Shown here in pieces: positions 5,741 to 13,025 of a stretch of DNA of 36,209 nt. Every line of letters begins with the position of its first letter. The first letter of the stretch is position 1. A model generated the notes under the pieces. That model had not been told where the DNA came from. It did no database searches and saw only the letters and a program-made list of their open reading frames with translations. The position numbers were made by a program, and so were the translations under genes. Source of the DNA: an uncultured Nitrospira sp. (GTDB lineage: Bacteria > Nitrospirota > Nitrospiria > Nitrospirales > Nitrospiraceae); contig CABVRW010000039.1 in the NCBI GenBank assembly GCA_902500785.1, positions 1 to 36,209 of the forward strand, written 5' to 3'.

Positions 5741-8485
5741 ATGCAACGTATTCGACCACTCCACAGAACGACTTCGCGAGACGACGGTCACGACTCGGGC
5801 CATGTCGTCTTAAGCGATGGCACGACGGCGCTCCTGCGCACCGCTCAACCGAGCGACGCCGAAGAATTGCAGCGGTTCGTCGAGTCCCTGTCGCCCGCGG
5901 CGACACGCCACAGGTTTTTCTCTGAAACCGCGCCACCCGCCGAAGTGATCCGCGCGCTCTGTGATTCCTCCGACCCGCAACGGAGTCTGACCGTGATGGC
6001 TCTCCGTCGGCAGAACGACGCCCTTCGCATCATCGCTTCCGGCTCCTATCATGCGCGGGACCCGCACCAGGCTGAAGTGGCCATGGCGGTCGATGATCGA
6101 CTCCATGGCCATGGACTCGGCACGATTCTCCTGGAGCGTCTCGCGCTCTTGGCGATCCGCCACGGCTTCACAAGACTCTGGGCCGTCACCCATGCCGACA
6201 ATGTGGCCATGCGCGAAGTGTTCGCCTCCTCCGGATTCCCCATGGAAGAACATGTCGAAGGCGGCGACATGGAAGTCGAGCTGTCGTTGACTCCGACCGA
6301 CCACAGCGTGCGCCAATCCGAGTGGCGCGAACGGGTCGCCACCACCGCCTCGCTCCGTCCCCTCTTTCACCCCCAGGCCGTCGCCGTGATCGGCGCTTCA
6401 CGCGCTCCCCAGAGTATCGGCTACCGATTGCTCGACGCGCTGCGCAGCAACCGGTTTCACGGCCGCTGTTACGCGATCAATCCGCATGCCGCCACCATCG
6501 CCGGACTGGAGGCCTATCCGTCGCTTCGTGCGCTGCCTGAGCCGGTCGATCTCGCCGTCATCGCCGTTCCCAAGGAGGCCGTCCTGTCTGTGGTCGACGA
6601 CTGTGCGGCGACCGGTGTCCGCGCGCTCGTGGTCATCACCGCCGGATTCGCGGAAGTCGGAGAAGAAGGACGCCGGTTGCAAGAACAGGTATTGGAGAAG
6701 GTTCGACAACATGGCCTGCGCATGATCGGCCCCAATTGCTTCGGCATCGTGAACACTGATCCGGCCGTGCGGCTCAATGCCACCTTCACCTCCACCTTTC
6801 CTCGCCCCGGTTCGATCGCTATGTCGTCACAGAGCGGCGCCTTGGGGCTGGCCCTGCTCGCCGCTTCCGAGCGGCTGCAGCTCGGCATCTCGACCTTCGT
6901 CAGCGTCGGCAACAAGGCCGACGTGTCGGTCAACGACCTCCTGCAATACTGGGAGAACGATCCCGCGACGAACGTCATCCTGTTGTATGTCGAATCGTTC
7001 GGCAACCCTAGGCGGTTTGCGCAGATCGCCCGCCGTGTCAGCCGCAACAAACCGATCGTGGCATTAAAGGCAGGCCGTACCTCTTCAGGCAAACGCGCCG
7101 CCGGATCCCATACGGCCGCACTGGCGGCGAATGATGTGGCGGTGGAGGCCCTGTTTCAACAGACCGGCATCTTGCGCGCCGAAACGGTGGAAGATATGTT
7201 CGCATTGTCGGCAGGCTTGTCGGAACAACCGTTGCCCAGCGGCAATCGTGTCGGGATCCTAACCAACGCCGGTGGGCCGGCCATCCTTTGCGCGGATGCC
7301 TGCGAAGCCGGCGGTCTGGAAGTGCCGGAATTGTCCCAACACACGACGACGCGCCTTGCGGCATTCCTGCCGCCGACGGCGGCCCTGCGCAACCCGGTCG
7401 ACTTGATCGCGTCAGCCAGGCCGGAACAATATGCCCAGGCCATCACCGCGCTGTTGGAATCCGACGATATCGATGCCCTCATCATTTTGTACATCGCCAT
7501 CACGGCCACCGATGTCGACCCGATCGCCGACGGCATCACAACGGGCATCCTGGCGGCGCGGGCCACGCAAGCCACAAAGAAGCCGGTCTACATCGGCTGG
7601 ATGGTGGAATCGGATCGCGAACGCAGATTTTCGCTCACGAGCGAAACCATTCCCGTCTTTGCGCTACCGGAACTCCCCGCGCGCGTCTTGGGAAAAATAT
7701 CCGGATATGTGCAGTGGCGAGATCGTCCTGCGGGCATGGTGCCGGATTTCGACGATCTGGACATCCAGACGGTGACCCGCATCTGCAGGGAAGCCCTTGC
7801 CACACGTGGAGACGGCTGGCTGACGGCCGCCGAAACACGCAGCCTGTTGAACGCGATGTCGATCCCGCTCCCGCCGGGCGGGATCGCGACGACTGCGGAC
7901 GATGCCGCCGCCCTCGCCGCGCAAATCGGATTCCCGGTGGCCGTCAAGCTGGCCTCCCATACACTCGTCCATAAAACAGAAATCGGCGGCGTGCATTTGA
8001 ACCTGGCCACGAAAACAGCGGTGCATGACGCCTTTGACCAGATCGCGGCGCAGCTGACGCACGATAGAAACCTCGACGCGATGGAAGGGGTGTTGGTCCA
8101 ACCGATGGTGACCGGCGGTGTCGAAGTCATGGCCGGCATGGTCCAGGATCCTTCCTTCGGTCCCTTGATCGGCTTCGGGCTCGGCGGGATTCACGTCGAA
8201 ATCTTGGGAGATGTGCGCTTCCGCATTACACCGTTGACGGAGTTGGATGCCGCGGATCTGATTCGCAGCATTAAGGGCTATCGTCTGTTGCAAGGCTATC
8301 GCGGCCACCCGCCCGGCGACGTCGACGCGATCCAAGCGCTCTTGCTCCGGTTGTCACGGCTGGTCGAAGAAGTGCCGGAGATCGTCGAACTGGACCTGAA
8401 TCCGATCTTCGCCTTGCCGCCAGGGCAAGGCTGCATGATTGTGGATGCGAGGATCAGGGTGGCGAAGGGTCCCGTACCGCTTTAG
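5741..8485 (+). CDS. GNAT acetyltransferase fused to ADP-forming acyl-CoA synthetase
   Basis: This 914-residue fusion has an N-terminal GNAT domain (about 20-185, acetyl-CoA loop near RLHGHGLGT), then a CoA-binding Rossmann domain (AVIGASRAPQSIGY, about 214-228). Succinyl-CoA-synthetase-like domains follow (SQSGALGLALL; GSHTAAL with His457, the expected phospho-histidine), and a C-terminal ATP-grasp domain holds GFPVAVKLASHTLVHKTEIG. Relatives either make ATP from acyl-CoA or, like Pat/YfiQ, acetylate lysines of metabolic enzymes. In the Salmonella/E. coli Pat type GNAT is C-terminal; here it is N-terminal. His457 is kept, so the synthetase part may be active. It is coupled to the preceding gene by a three-base gap. 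Such fusions occur in hypoxia-type clusters. Confidence 0.88.
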   Translation: MQRIRPLHRTTSRDDGHDSGHVVLSDGTTALLRTAQPSDAEELQRFVESLSPAATRHRFFSETAPPAEVIRALCDSSDPQRSLTVMALRRQNDALRIIASGSYHARDPHQAEVAMAVDDRLHGHGLGTILLERLALLAIRHGFTRLWAVTHADNVAMREVFASSGFPMEEHVEGGDMEVELSLTPTDHSVRQSEWRERVATTASLRPLFHPQAVAVIGASRAPQSIGYRLLDALRSNRFHGRCYAINPHAATIAGLEAYPSLRALPEPVDLAVIAVPKEAVLSVVDDCAATGVRALVVITAGFAEVGEEGRRLQEQVLEKVRQHGLRMIGPNCFGIVNTDPAVRLNATFTSTFPRPGSIAMSSQSGALGLALLAASERLQLGISTFVSVGNKADVSVNDLLQYWENDPATNVILLYVESFGNPRRFAQIARRVSRNKPIVALKAGRTSSGKRAAGSHTAALAANDVAVEALFQQTGILRAETVEDMFALSAGLSEQPLPSGNRVGILTNAGGPAILCADACEAGGLEVPELSQHTTTRLAAFLPPTAALRNPVDLIASARPEQYAQAITALLESDDIDALIILYIAITATDVDPIADGITTGILAARATQATKKPVYIGWMVESDRERRFSLTSETIPVFALPELPARVLGKISGYVQWRDRPAGMVPDFDDLDIQTVTRICREALATRGDGWLTAAETRSLLNAMSIPLPPGGIATTADDAAALAAQIGFPVAVKLASHTLVHKTEIGGVHLNLATKTAVHDAFDQIAAQLTHDRNLDAMEGVLVQPMVTGGVEVMAGMVQDPSFGPLIGFGLGGIHVEILGDVRFRITPLTELDAADLIRSIKGYRLLQGYRGHPPGDVDAIQALLLRLSRLVEEVPEIVELDLNPIFALPPGQGCMIVDARIRVAKGPVPL

Positions 8486-8502
8486 GAAATGAAGGTCCTT
8501 CC

Positions 8503-8559
8503 GGTCGTGGCACGACCACCGAATTGACAGCCGGAGTCTTTTCCGAATTCGAAAGACTC
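8503..8559. terminator. Two hairpins between convergent genes
   Basis: Between the convergent ends at 8485 and 8607 there are two perfect stems: GGTCGT/ACGACC (8503-8508 with 8512-8517) and GAGTCTTT/AAAGACTC (8534-8541 with 8552-8559, ten-base loop). The second stem carries short T and A runs within its arms. They are placed to stop transcription from both sides, although a classic long T tract is missing. Confidence 0.5.
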
Positions 8560-8606
8560 GCTGAGGCCGTCAAGGTTCAAACCGGACCCGCTCGCGTCGG
8601 GAGGGC

Positions 8607-9146
8607 TTACTCTCCGGCCGCCGCCGCATGCGCTTCACAGCCGCCGCCGGACGAATCCGGCTTGCGACCCTCTTCTTCCCACACCCTGCGTCTCGCCCCG
8701 ACATGCGTCAGCAAACATTCCGCCGTCGCGAGCAGTTCCCGCACGTGGCGAGCGGACGTATCGACATAATGCGCGAGATCAAAGATCGGCACCTGCAGGC
8801 ACACCTCGGCTCGATTTTTTCGCTCAGGCGAGAACACGATACGATGCGCGGGAGGCTGAGGATGCTCGCAGGGCTTCAGGAGATCCAAGGTCTGGAAAAA
8901 TACTCGACAGAGCCGCTGCAGGTTCCCCAGGATCTCACGATGTTCGGCATCGTCATTGAGCGGCAACTGAGCCGGATCGTGAAAGGCCGCATAGAGGTTC
9001 AACTGGAATCCGATCTGAACCACGTCGCCGGCGCCGGTCTTCACGTAAAACGGATCATGATCGAAACAGACTTTGCGCGTCTCGATCATGTCGCGCAAGG
9101 CTTGTTCGGTGGCAAACGCCTGGTCGAGATTCAACTGCATCGTCAT
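8607..9146 (-). CDS. Protein of unknown function, last gene of the hemerythrin/cytochrome operon
   Basis: I do not recognise a family. The 179-residue chain has no signal peptide, no membrane helix and no heme motif. It has a conserved-looking core (CFDHDPFYVKTGAGDVVQIG, then FQLNLYAAFHDP) and several His and Cys (CEHPQPPAHR, FDLAHYVDTSARHVR, GGGCEAHAAAAGE at the end). It probably works in the cytoplasm. The ribosome site GGGAGG (9151-9156) serves ATG 9146 or ATG 9140; GTG 9158 overlaps that site and is less likely. It follows the pentaheme gene by only 15 bases and shares its operon. Confidence 0.65.
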   Translation of the reverse strand: MTMQLNLDQAFATEQALRDMIETRKVCFDHDPFYVKTGAGDVVQIGFQLNLYAAFHDPAQLPLNDDAEHREILGNLQRLCRVFFQTLDLLKPCEHPQPPAHRIVFSPERKNRAEVCLQVPIFDLAHYVDTSARHVRELLATAECLLTHVGARRRVWEEEGRKPDSSGGGCEAHAAAAGE

Positions 9147-9161
9147 GGCACCTCCCACAGC

Positions 9162-9716
9162 TTACGGCTCGCCGCCACCGTGACAGGTGAGGCACTCCGC
9201 TAGGCGGCCTGGCTGATGTGCGCCGCGACCCTTTTCATACAGCCGCCTCACCACCGCCTCGTCCCTGAGCGTAGGCTTGGTGGCCATTCGCGCGCCGAAC
9301 TCGTGACAGGCGGTGCAGGAACTCGTGCCCGTGGCGCGAAACACAAATTCGCCGTGAGGGTTCGTCCTCGTCCGCTCGGTAATTTGAGCGAGCGCCCCAC
9401 GATGTTCCGTATGGCAGGCGGTACAAGCCGTTCGTTGTGTCGAGAGCTCGCGATGCCAGGTCATGAGGGCAGGGGTCGCCCGGCTCTCGAAATACTGCTC
9501 GGAATGACACCCCACACAGCGGGCCGGACTGGGACCATGAAAGGGCTCGTGGCACTGGGTACAACCGGCTCGATCGACGTGGTATCGACTGAGGTCTCCC
9601 GGCGCCCAGAACGTCGCCGGACTTCGGGCTGTGCCCCAGCCGATCCACATCACCAGCACCAGGGTCGCCAACGCCACCACCGGGATCGCGGTTCTCGGAA
9701 GAGGGAGGTATCGCAT
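9162..9716 (-). CDS. Membrane-anchored pentaheme cytochrome c
   Basis: An N-terminal helix (IPVVALATLVLVMWIGWG) anchors or exports a 184-residue protein with five CXXCH motifs: CTQCH (52-56), CVGCH (67-71), CTACH (98-102), CTACH (134-138) and CLTCH (175-179). Extra His residues between them suggest bis-His hemes. The C-terminal third (NPHGEFVFRATG, then AHQPGRLAECLTCHGGG) repeats the layout of the separate diheme protein at 10327. It starts three bases after the stop of the cytochrome-b-like gene, so the two are probably subunits of one quinone-linked electron transfer complex. Final acceptor unknown. Confidence 0.88.
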   Translation of the reverse strand: MRYLPLPRTAIPVVALATLVLVMWIGWGTARSPATFWAPGDLSRYHVDRAGCTQCHEPFHGPSPARCVGCHSEQYFESRATPALMTWHRELSTQRTACTACHTEHRGALAQITERTRTNPHGEFVFRATGTSSCTACHEFGARMATKPTLRDEAVVRRLYEKGRGAHQPGRLAECLTCHGGGEP

Positions 9717-9719
9717 GAC

Positions 9720-10307
9720 TCACGACATTCCCGCGAAGAACAGCGCACCCGCTACGTGCAAGCCAGTGAGGACCAGGAACATGACGGTCATCGGCGCATG
9801 GATCGCCTGCCAGATGCGGAAGACTTCCTCCTGAGAAGCCATCCCATGCAATTGCGCGTCGATGTCGCTCTCGGATAATCCTTGATGTTGGAGTTCGTGG
9901 CGTTGCTCGTTGAGTGTTCTCAAGCTGAATGCATGCACCGCCTGTCCGACGATCCCACTTACCACCACGATGACCATGGACCCCATCGCCAGGATCGGAA
10001 CCAGGGCGTGGTAATGCGCGCCGGAGTGGATGAAGATCAGCAACGGTCCCAGCACGCCCGCCACCATGTGGACCCGGAACCAACCGCGTGGCCACCGACG
10101 CGCCGGACTCATGCGCTTGCGGAGCGGATACACAAACACCAACAGCGTGATGGCCAGTCCAGCCCAGCCCACCGCGTGGCCATATCGCGTATGCCCAAAG
10201 GGGGTGGCTTCGCCGAGGCTGAGCACGGCTTCGAACACCAGTGCGCTCGCCACCGCGGCGACCACGACCGCACTGACCACATAGACGCGACGCCCCATCG
10301 CTGTCAT
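9720..10307 (-). CDS. Four-helix cytochrome b-like membrane protein
   Basis: About four hydrophobic helices are seen (YVVSAVVVAAVASALVFEAV; AVGWAGLAITLLVFVYPL; VAGVLGPLLIFIHSGAHYH; ILAMGSMVIVVVSGIVGQAVH and the C-terminal MTVMFLVLTGLHVAGALFF). His residues near helix ends (RVHMVAG, IHSGAHYH, GLHVAG) could bind b hemes, as in ferric-reductase-like or NapC-partner cytochromes b. I infer a quinol-oxidising membrane subunit passing electrons to the adjacent multiheme proteins. ATG 10307 is chosen with GAGGG a few bases upstream; a longer frame would overlap the preceding gene. Confidence 0.72.
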   Translation of the reverse strand: MTAMGRRVYVVSAVVVAAVASALVFEAVLSLGEATPFGHTRYGHAVGWAGLAITLLVFVYPLRKRMSPARRWPRGWFRVHMVAGVLGPLLIFIHSGAHYHALVPILAMGSMVIVVVSGIVGQAVHAFSLRTLNEQRHELQHQGLSESDIDAQLHGMASQEEVFRIWQAIHAPMTVMFLVLTGLHVAGALFFAGMS

Positions 10308-10326
10308 GTGTGACCCTCGTCGTTCG

Positions 10327-10713
10327 TCACTTCCTGTAACGTTCCACGCCTTTATTGCCTCCGGCATGACAACGCAGACAATCCGCGAATCGGCCGGGGC
10401 CATGAATCCCCTTGGCCTTGGCTTTGAGTTCCTGCACCAACACATTATCCTGTACCTGCGCGGTCATCTGCCCCTCTTTCCCGGCTCGATGGCAATCCAC
10501 GCACGTCGTGGCACCCGTCGCCCGAAAGATCAAATCGCTGTGAGGATTGGCGGCCATGCCACCGGCGTCCGCCACCGTCAGCGCAACTGCCGGCCACTCG
10601 GCTTGCTCGAATTCTCCGCCCCGATCGGACACCGCGTAGGTCGCGGCGGACGCGGCGGCTGCCGCGGATACACCCAGGATCCACAGCAGAAGGACCGTGC
10701 GCCGTCGACTCAT
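10327..10713 (-). CDS. Diheme cytochrome c
   Basis: A signal anchor (RRTVLLLWILGVSAAAAASAA) is followed by two heme motifs, CVDCH (71-75) and CLRCH (112-116), in 128 residues. The sequence NPHSDLIFRATGATTCVDCH and the later GIHGPGRFADCLRCHAGG match the C-terminal part of the neighbouring pentaheme protein, so one seems to be a duplicated module of the other. Its ATG overlaps the hemerythrin stop (ATGA at 10710-10713), showing translational coupling. Confidence 0.88.
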   Translation of the reverse strand: MSRRRTVLLLWILGVSAAAAASAATYAVSDRGGEFEQAEWPAVALTVADAGGMAANPHSDLIFRATGATTCVDCHRAGKEGQMTAQVQDNVLVQELKAKAKGIHGPGRFADCLRCHAGGNKGVERYRK

Positions 10714-11192
10714 GACCGTTCACTCCCGCAACAGGTCCGATACCGCTCTTCAGGAATGGCGTCCATGGCTCGATACAACTCCGCGCGCTCCTCTGCGCTG
10801 ATCACCTGATCGATCGACGGGTAGAGAATCCGTTCTTCTTTCATGTTGTGCGCTTTCAGAATCTCCAACAATCGCTGTTCTTCCTGATCGCTGTCCGGAT
10901 TCTGCTCCTGGACTTTGTGGTGAATCGCTTCTAAACAGTCCCTGATCAACCGATGCTCGGTCCGCATGACCTGCGTCGGCCCGCCTTCCGCCATGCCGGA
11001 ATTCTCTTCCCACTTGGGAAACAGCACGTCCTCCTCCCACACGATGTGGCGCTGCAGGCCGAACCTGAATGCGACGAAAGCCTCCTTCGCCTGAGCAAAA
11101 TCCTTTCGCTTGCGCTCCTGGAACGAGGTGAACAGAGCATCGAGCCGATCGTGGTCCTGCTCGAACGTCACACTGATCTTTGCTTCGGACAT
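10710..11192 (-). CDS. Hemerythrin HHE-domain protein
   Basis: This is a four-helix non-heme di-iron protein of 160 residues. Expected metal ligands appear in order: EQDHDRLD, LQRHIVWEEDVLFP, MRTEHRLIRD and KAHNMKEERILYP, giving the H...HxxxE...H...HxxxE pattern. Bacterial hemerythrins bind O2 or NO, or protect iron centres from them. Its position just before a cytochrome operon segment, with ATGA coupling to the diheme cytochrome, suggests oxygen or NO handling linked to that electron chain. The C terminus (TCCGSERS) carries two adjacent cysteines of unknown meaning. Confidence 0.9.
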   Translation of the reverse strand: MSEAKISVTFEQDHDRLDALFTSFQERKRKDFAQAKEAFVAFRFGLQRHIVWEEDVLFPKWEENSGMAEGGPTQVMRTEHRLIRDCLEAIHHKVQEQNPDSDQEEQRLLEILKAHNMKEERILYPSIDQVISAEERAELYRAMDAIPEERYRTCCGSERS

Positions 11193-11206
11193 GCCGCTCT
11201 CCTTTG

Positions 11207-11695
11207 TTATGAACTACGCAGTTTGTATTCCAGATGGCAGGCGACGCAGGCTTTCAGTAGGTTGTTGAACTGCGGCAGGATCCGCTTCAGGTCCCGCGAC
11301 GGCATTGCCTCGGCCATCTTCTCAGCGGCTTCGTGATGCGCCATCGCCAGATCGTGATAGGCCGCTGGAAAGTGCTCCGGGTTCTGCCGCGCCATCGCCT
11401 GTCGGTGCATGAAAAATCCCAAGTGAGACTCTGTCAGGCCTTGAGCCAGCCGATAGTCCTCGTCGGCCAACGCCGCGACAATGGCCTGAATCGTCTCCAA
11501 ATGTTGCTGCATGACAGCCCGATGTTCCTGACGGGCTTCGGGGCCCAGCGGAATCGGCGTGCGCACGTCCGGCAGATGCACGGCCGATACCCCAGTCGTT
11601 CGCATGGCCTCGTCATGCTCCACGCACCCGGTCGTGGCTAGCGCAGCCAGAAGCACGCTCCCGAAGATAGCAAATCCGGATCGCTGTCGCGTCAT
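11207..11695 (-). CDS. Lipoprotein cytochrome c with a C-terminal heme (cytochrome c'-like)
   Basis: The chain starts MTRQRSGFAIFGSVLLAALATTGC, a lipoprotein signal with the lipobox cysteine after ATTG. A helical region rich in His and Met follows, and a single heme motif CVACH lies near the C terminus (LLKACVACHLEYKLR). A C-terminal heme after a helical bundle is typical of cytochrome c' and related proteins, which bind NO or CO. ATG 11695 is chosen because it gives a perfect signal; ATG 11722 is also in frame. No strong SD sequence is seen. A 12-bp direct repeat (11680-11691 and 11702-11713) flanks the start codon. Confidence 0.75.
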   Translation of the reverse strand: MTRQRSGFAIFGSVLLAALATTGCVEHDEAMRTTGVSAVHLPDVRTPIPLGPEARQEHRAVMQQHLETIQAIVAALADEDYRLAQGLTESHLGFFMHRQAMARQNPEHFPAAYHDLAMAHHEAAEKMAEAMPSRDLKRILPQFNNLLKACVACHLEYKLRSS

Positions 11696-11738
11696 ACTTG
11701 CATCGCTGTCGCGCTCCCCCATAAGCGTCGAGACCCCA

Positions 11739-12050
11739 TCACGCCCTATCGGTCTTGTCCTTCTTGAACGCTTCTTTCCCAGCCGCCAGAGCCGCGGCAA
11801 TCGTCGCCTCGGTCTCCTTCAGATACCGCTTGGCCTCCTCAACGGTGCGGGAGAGGTCTGCACGGATCTCTTTCGCCTTGTCTAACACCTCGCCTTCCGT
11901 CCGGCGCGCATAACCCTTGATTGCTCGACGGGTCTCCTGCCCGGAGTTCGGCGCATACAACATCGCCGCCGTCGCACCGAGGATCGCTCCGCTCAAAAAT
12001 ACCAGCACCGTCATTCCCGCTCCCGAACAGCCCTCTTGTTGATCCGCCAT
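11739..12050 (-). CDS. YtxH-domain small membrane protein
   Basis: This 103-residue protein has one N-terminal helix (GMTVLVFLSGAILGATAAML) with the YtxH hallmark YAPNSGQETRRAIKGYA just after it, then a long charged amphipathic helix (RTEGEVLDKAKEIRADLSRT onward). YtxH proteins are general-stress membrane proteins of unknown biochemistry. GGAG with an eight-base spacer supports ATG 12050; the frame continues upstream without a better start. It leads the hemerythrin/cytochrome operon and lies about 64 bases downstream of the predicted start of a strong sigma-54-like promoter. Confidence 0.85.
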   Translation of the reverse strand: MADQQEGCSGAGMTVLVFLSGAILGATAAMLYAPNSGQETRRAIKGYARRTEGEVLDKAKEIRADLSRTVEEAKRYLKETEATIAAALAAGKEAFKKDKTDRA

Positions 12051-12124
12051 CTTGAAGTCTCCTTTTTCGATGTATGAATGTCTCCGGCCTTGACTGGTCC
12101 GTTTGATAACCCCACTCCGGAGAA

Positions 12125-12140
12125 AGCAGAGGACGTGCCA
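12125..12140 (-). promoter_or_regulatory. Sigma-54 -24/-12 promoter of the YtxH/hemerythrin/cytochrome operon
   Basis: The reverse strand reads TGGCACGTCCTCTGCT. It matches TGGCACG-N4-TTGCW at all but one fixed position and has GG and GC exactly ten bases apart. It points toward the YtxH gene at 12050. The predicted start near 12114 gives a leader of about 64 bases, which contains a good SD sequence. Use of this site needs an RpoN sigma factor and an enhancer-binding activator, neither of which is in the window. Confidence 0.65.
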
Positions 12141-12413
12141 GGCGACAAGGTCGCTGTAGCCGACAACCCACTGCTTTGACAAGGCTTTTCAGGGGGCCAA
12201 GAACCGCAACGGATGATCCGGTTCTCGATTGGGGAATTCCAGAACCGGTCCGGACCCGGAACTGGCGCAAAACGCGCCACTCCTGCGCAGACCCCTCAGC
12301 GCTATACAAGGCTACAGGCTGTTGGGAATCAATGACAACAGGCTTCGCCTCGCCGGAACATCACTGAACGAAGCAGGCTGCAGCGGAGAGTCGCGGAGGC
12401 AAAGGAAGTTCGA

Positions 12414-12531
12414 GCAGGATGCGGAACACAAGTTCGGCCGCGGCGTGCTCGACCTCTGTGAAGTGTGAACGCATATCTCGTCAGAGGCTGCAGCCGGCTG
12501 TATCGAGAGCCGAACGATGGACCAAGAGGCG
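12414..12531 (+). repeat. Dispersed repeat, copy 1
   Basis: This stretch aligns nearly end to end with the reverse strand of 26060-26173, with a few one-base gaps. Shared blocks include TGCTCGACCTC, TATCTCG, GAGAG and CGAACGA, and I estimate about three quarters identity by eye. Both copies lie between genes. No open frame with a ribosome site is kept between them, so I call it a non-coding interspersed element. Confidence 0.6.
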
Positions 12532-12557
12532 TGCACTGGAGAGAGTAGTCCCTCCCA

Positions 12558-12992
12558 TCAGATCTTACCGCGGACCCACCGCACGATCTCCTGCAGGCCC
12601 AACGCACCAGGCTGCCGCGCAAGTTCGCGCCCGCCGCGCAAAACGACCAGCGTCGGGATACTGACGATGCCAAACCTAGCCGCCAGCGCCTGCTCTTCCT
12701 CCGTGTTCACTTTGGCCAGGCGAACGTGAGGTTCCAGCATCTGGGCGGCTTGCTCATAGGCAGGGGCCATCATTCGGCAGGGACCACACCAGGGTGCCCA
12801 AAAATCCACGACCAGGGGAATCTCGGCTCGCTGCGCATGGAGGTCAAAATCCGCCCCCGACAATGCGATCGGATGTCCGGTGAACAGGGGCGCATGGCAC
12901 TGACCGCACGTAGGCCGTTCCGCGAAACGAGCCGCCGGAACACGATTGATACTCCGGCAATGCGGACAGACGATATGGAGAGTGTCCGTCAC
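12558..12992 (-). CDS. trxC: Thioredoxin 2 with zinc-ribbon N terminus
   Basis: This is a cytoplasmic thiol-disulfide oxidoreductase. The N-terminal zinc ribbon has CPHC and CGQC, the mark of TrxC. The thioredoxin fold follows with VVDFWAPWCGPCRMMAPAYE (active site WCGPC) and the cis-Pro loop IPTLV. Length 144 residues is normal. The start is GTG 12992. It follows the cytochrome at 13026 by 33 bases and is probably in the same operon. TrxC in E. coli responds to oxidative stress. Confidence 0.95.
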   Translation of the reverse strand: MTDTLHIVCPHCRSINRVPAARFAERPTCGQCHAPLFTGHPIALSGADFDLHAQRAEIPLVVDFWAPWCGPCRMMAPAYEQAAQMLEPHVRLAKVNTEEEQALAARFGIVSIPTLVVLRGGRELARQPGALGLQEIVRWVRGKI

Positions 12993-13025
12993 AGCTCAGC
13001 CGCTCCCACGCCGGCTGTGGTCCAT

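Larger units (their letters stand above)
12051..12557. other. Intergenic region upstream of the YtxH operon
   Basis: No gene is convincing in this 507-base gap. It holds a sigma-54-like promoter (12125-12140, reverse strand), an inverted repeat CCGGTTCT/AGAACCGG (12218-12225 with 12241-12248, 15-base loop) that could be an activator site, and a dispersed repeat at 12414-12531 that recurs near 26060-26173. The inverted repeat lies about 80-110 bases upstream of the promoter, a usual place for a sigma-54 enhancer site. Confidence 0.5.

Noticed and set aside
12312-12536. Small leftward frame in the gap upstream of the YtxH operon
   Set aside because: It has no ribosome site, a composition rich in Ser and Arg, and overlaps the dispersed repeat.
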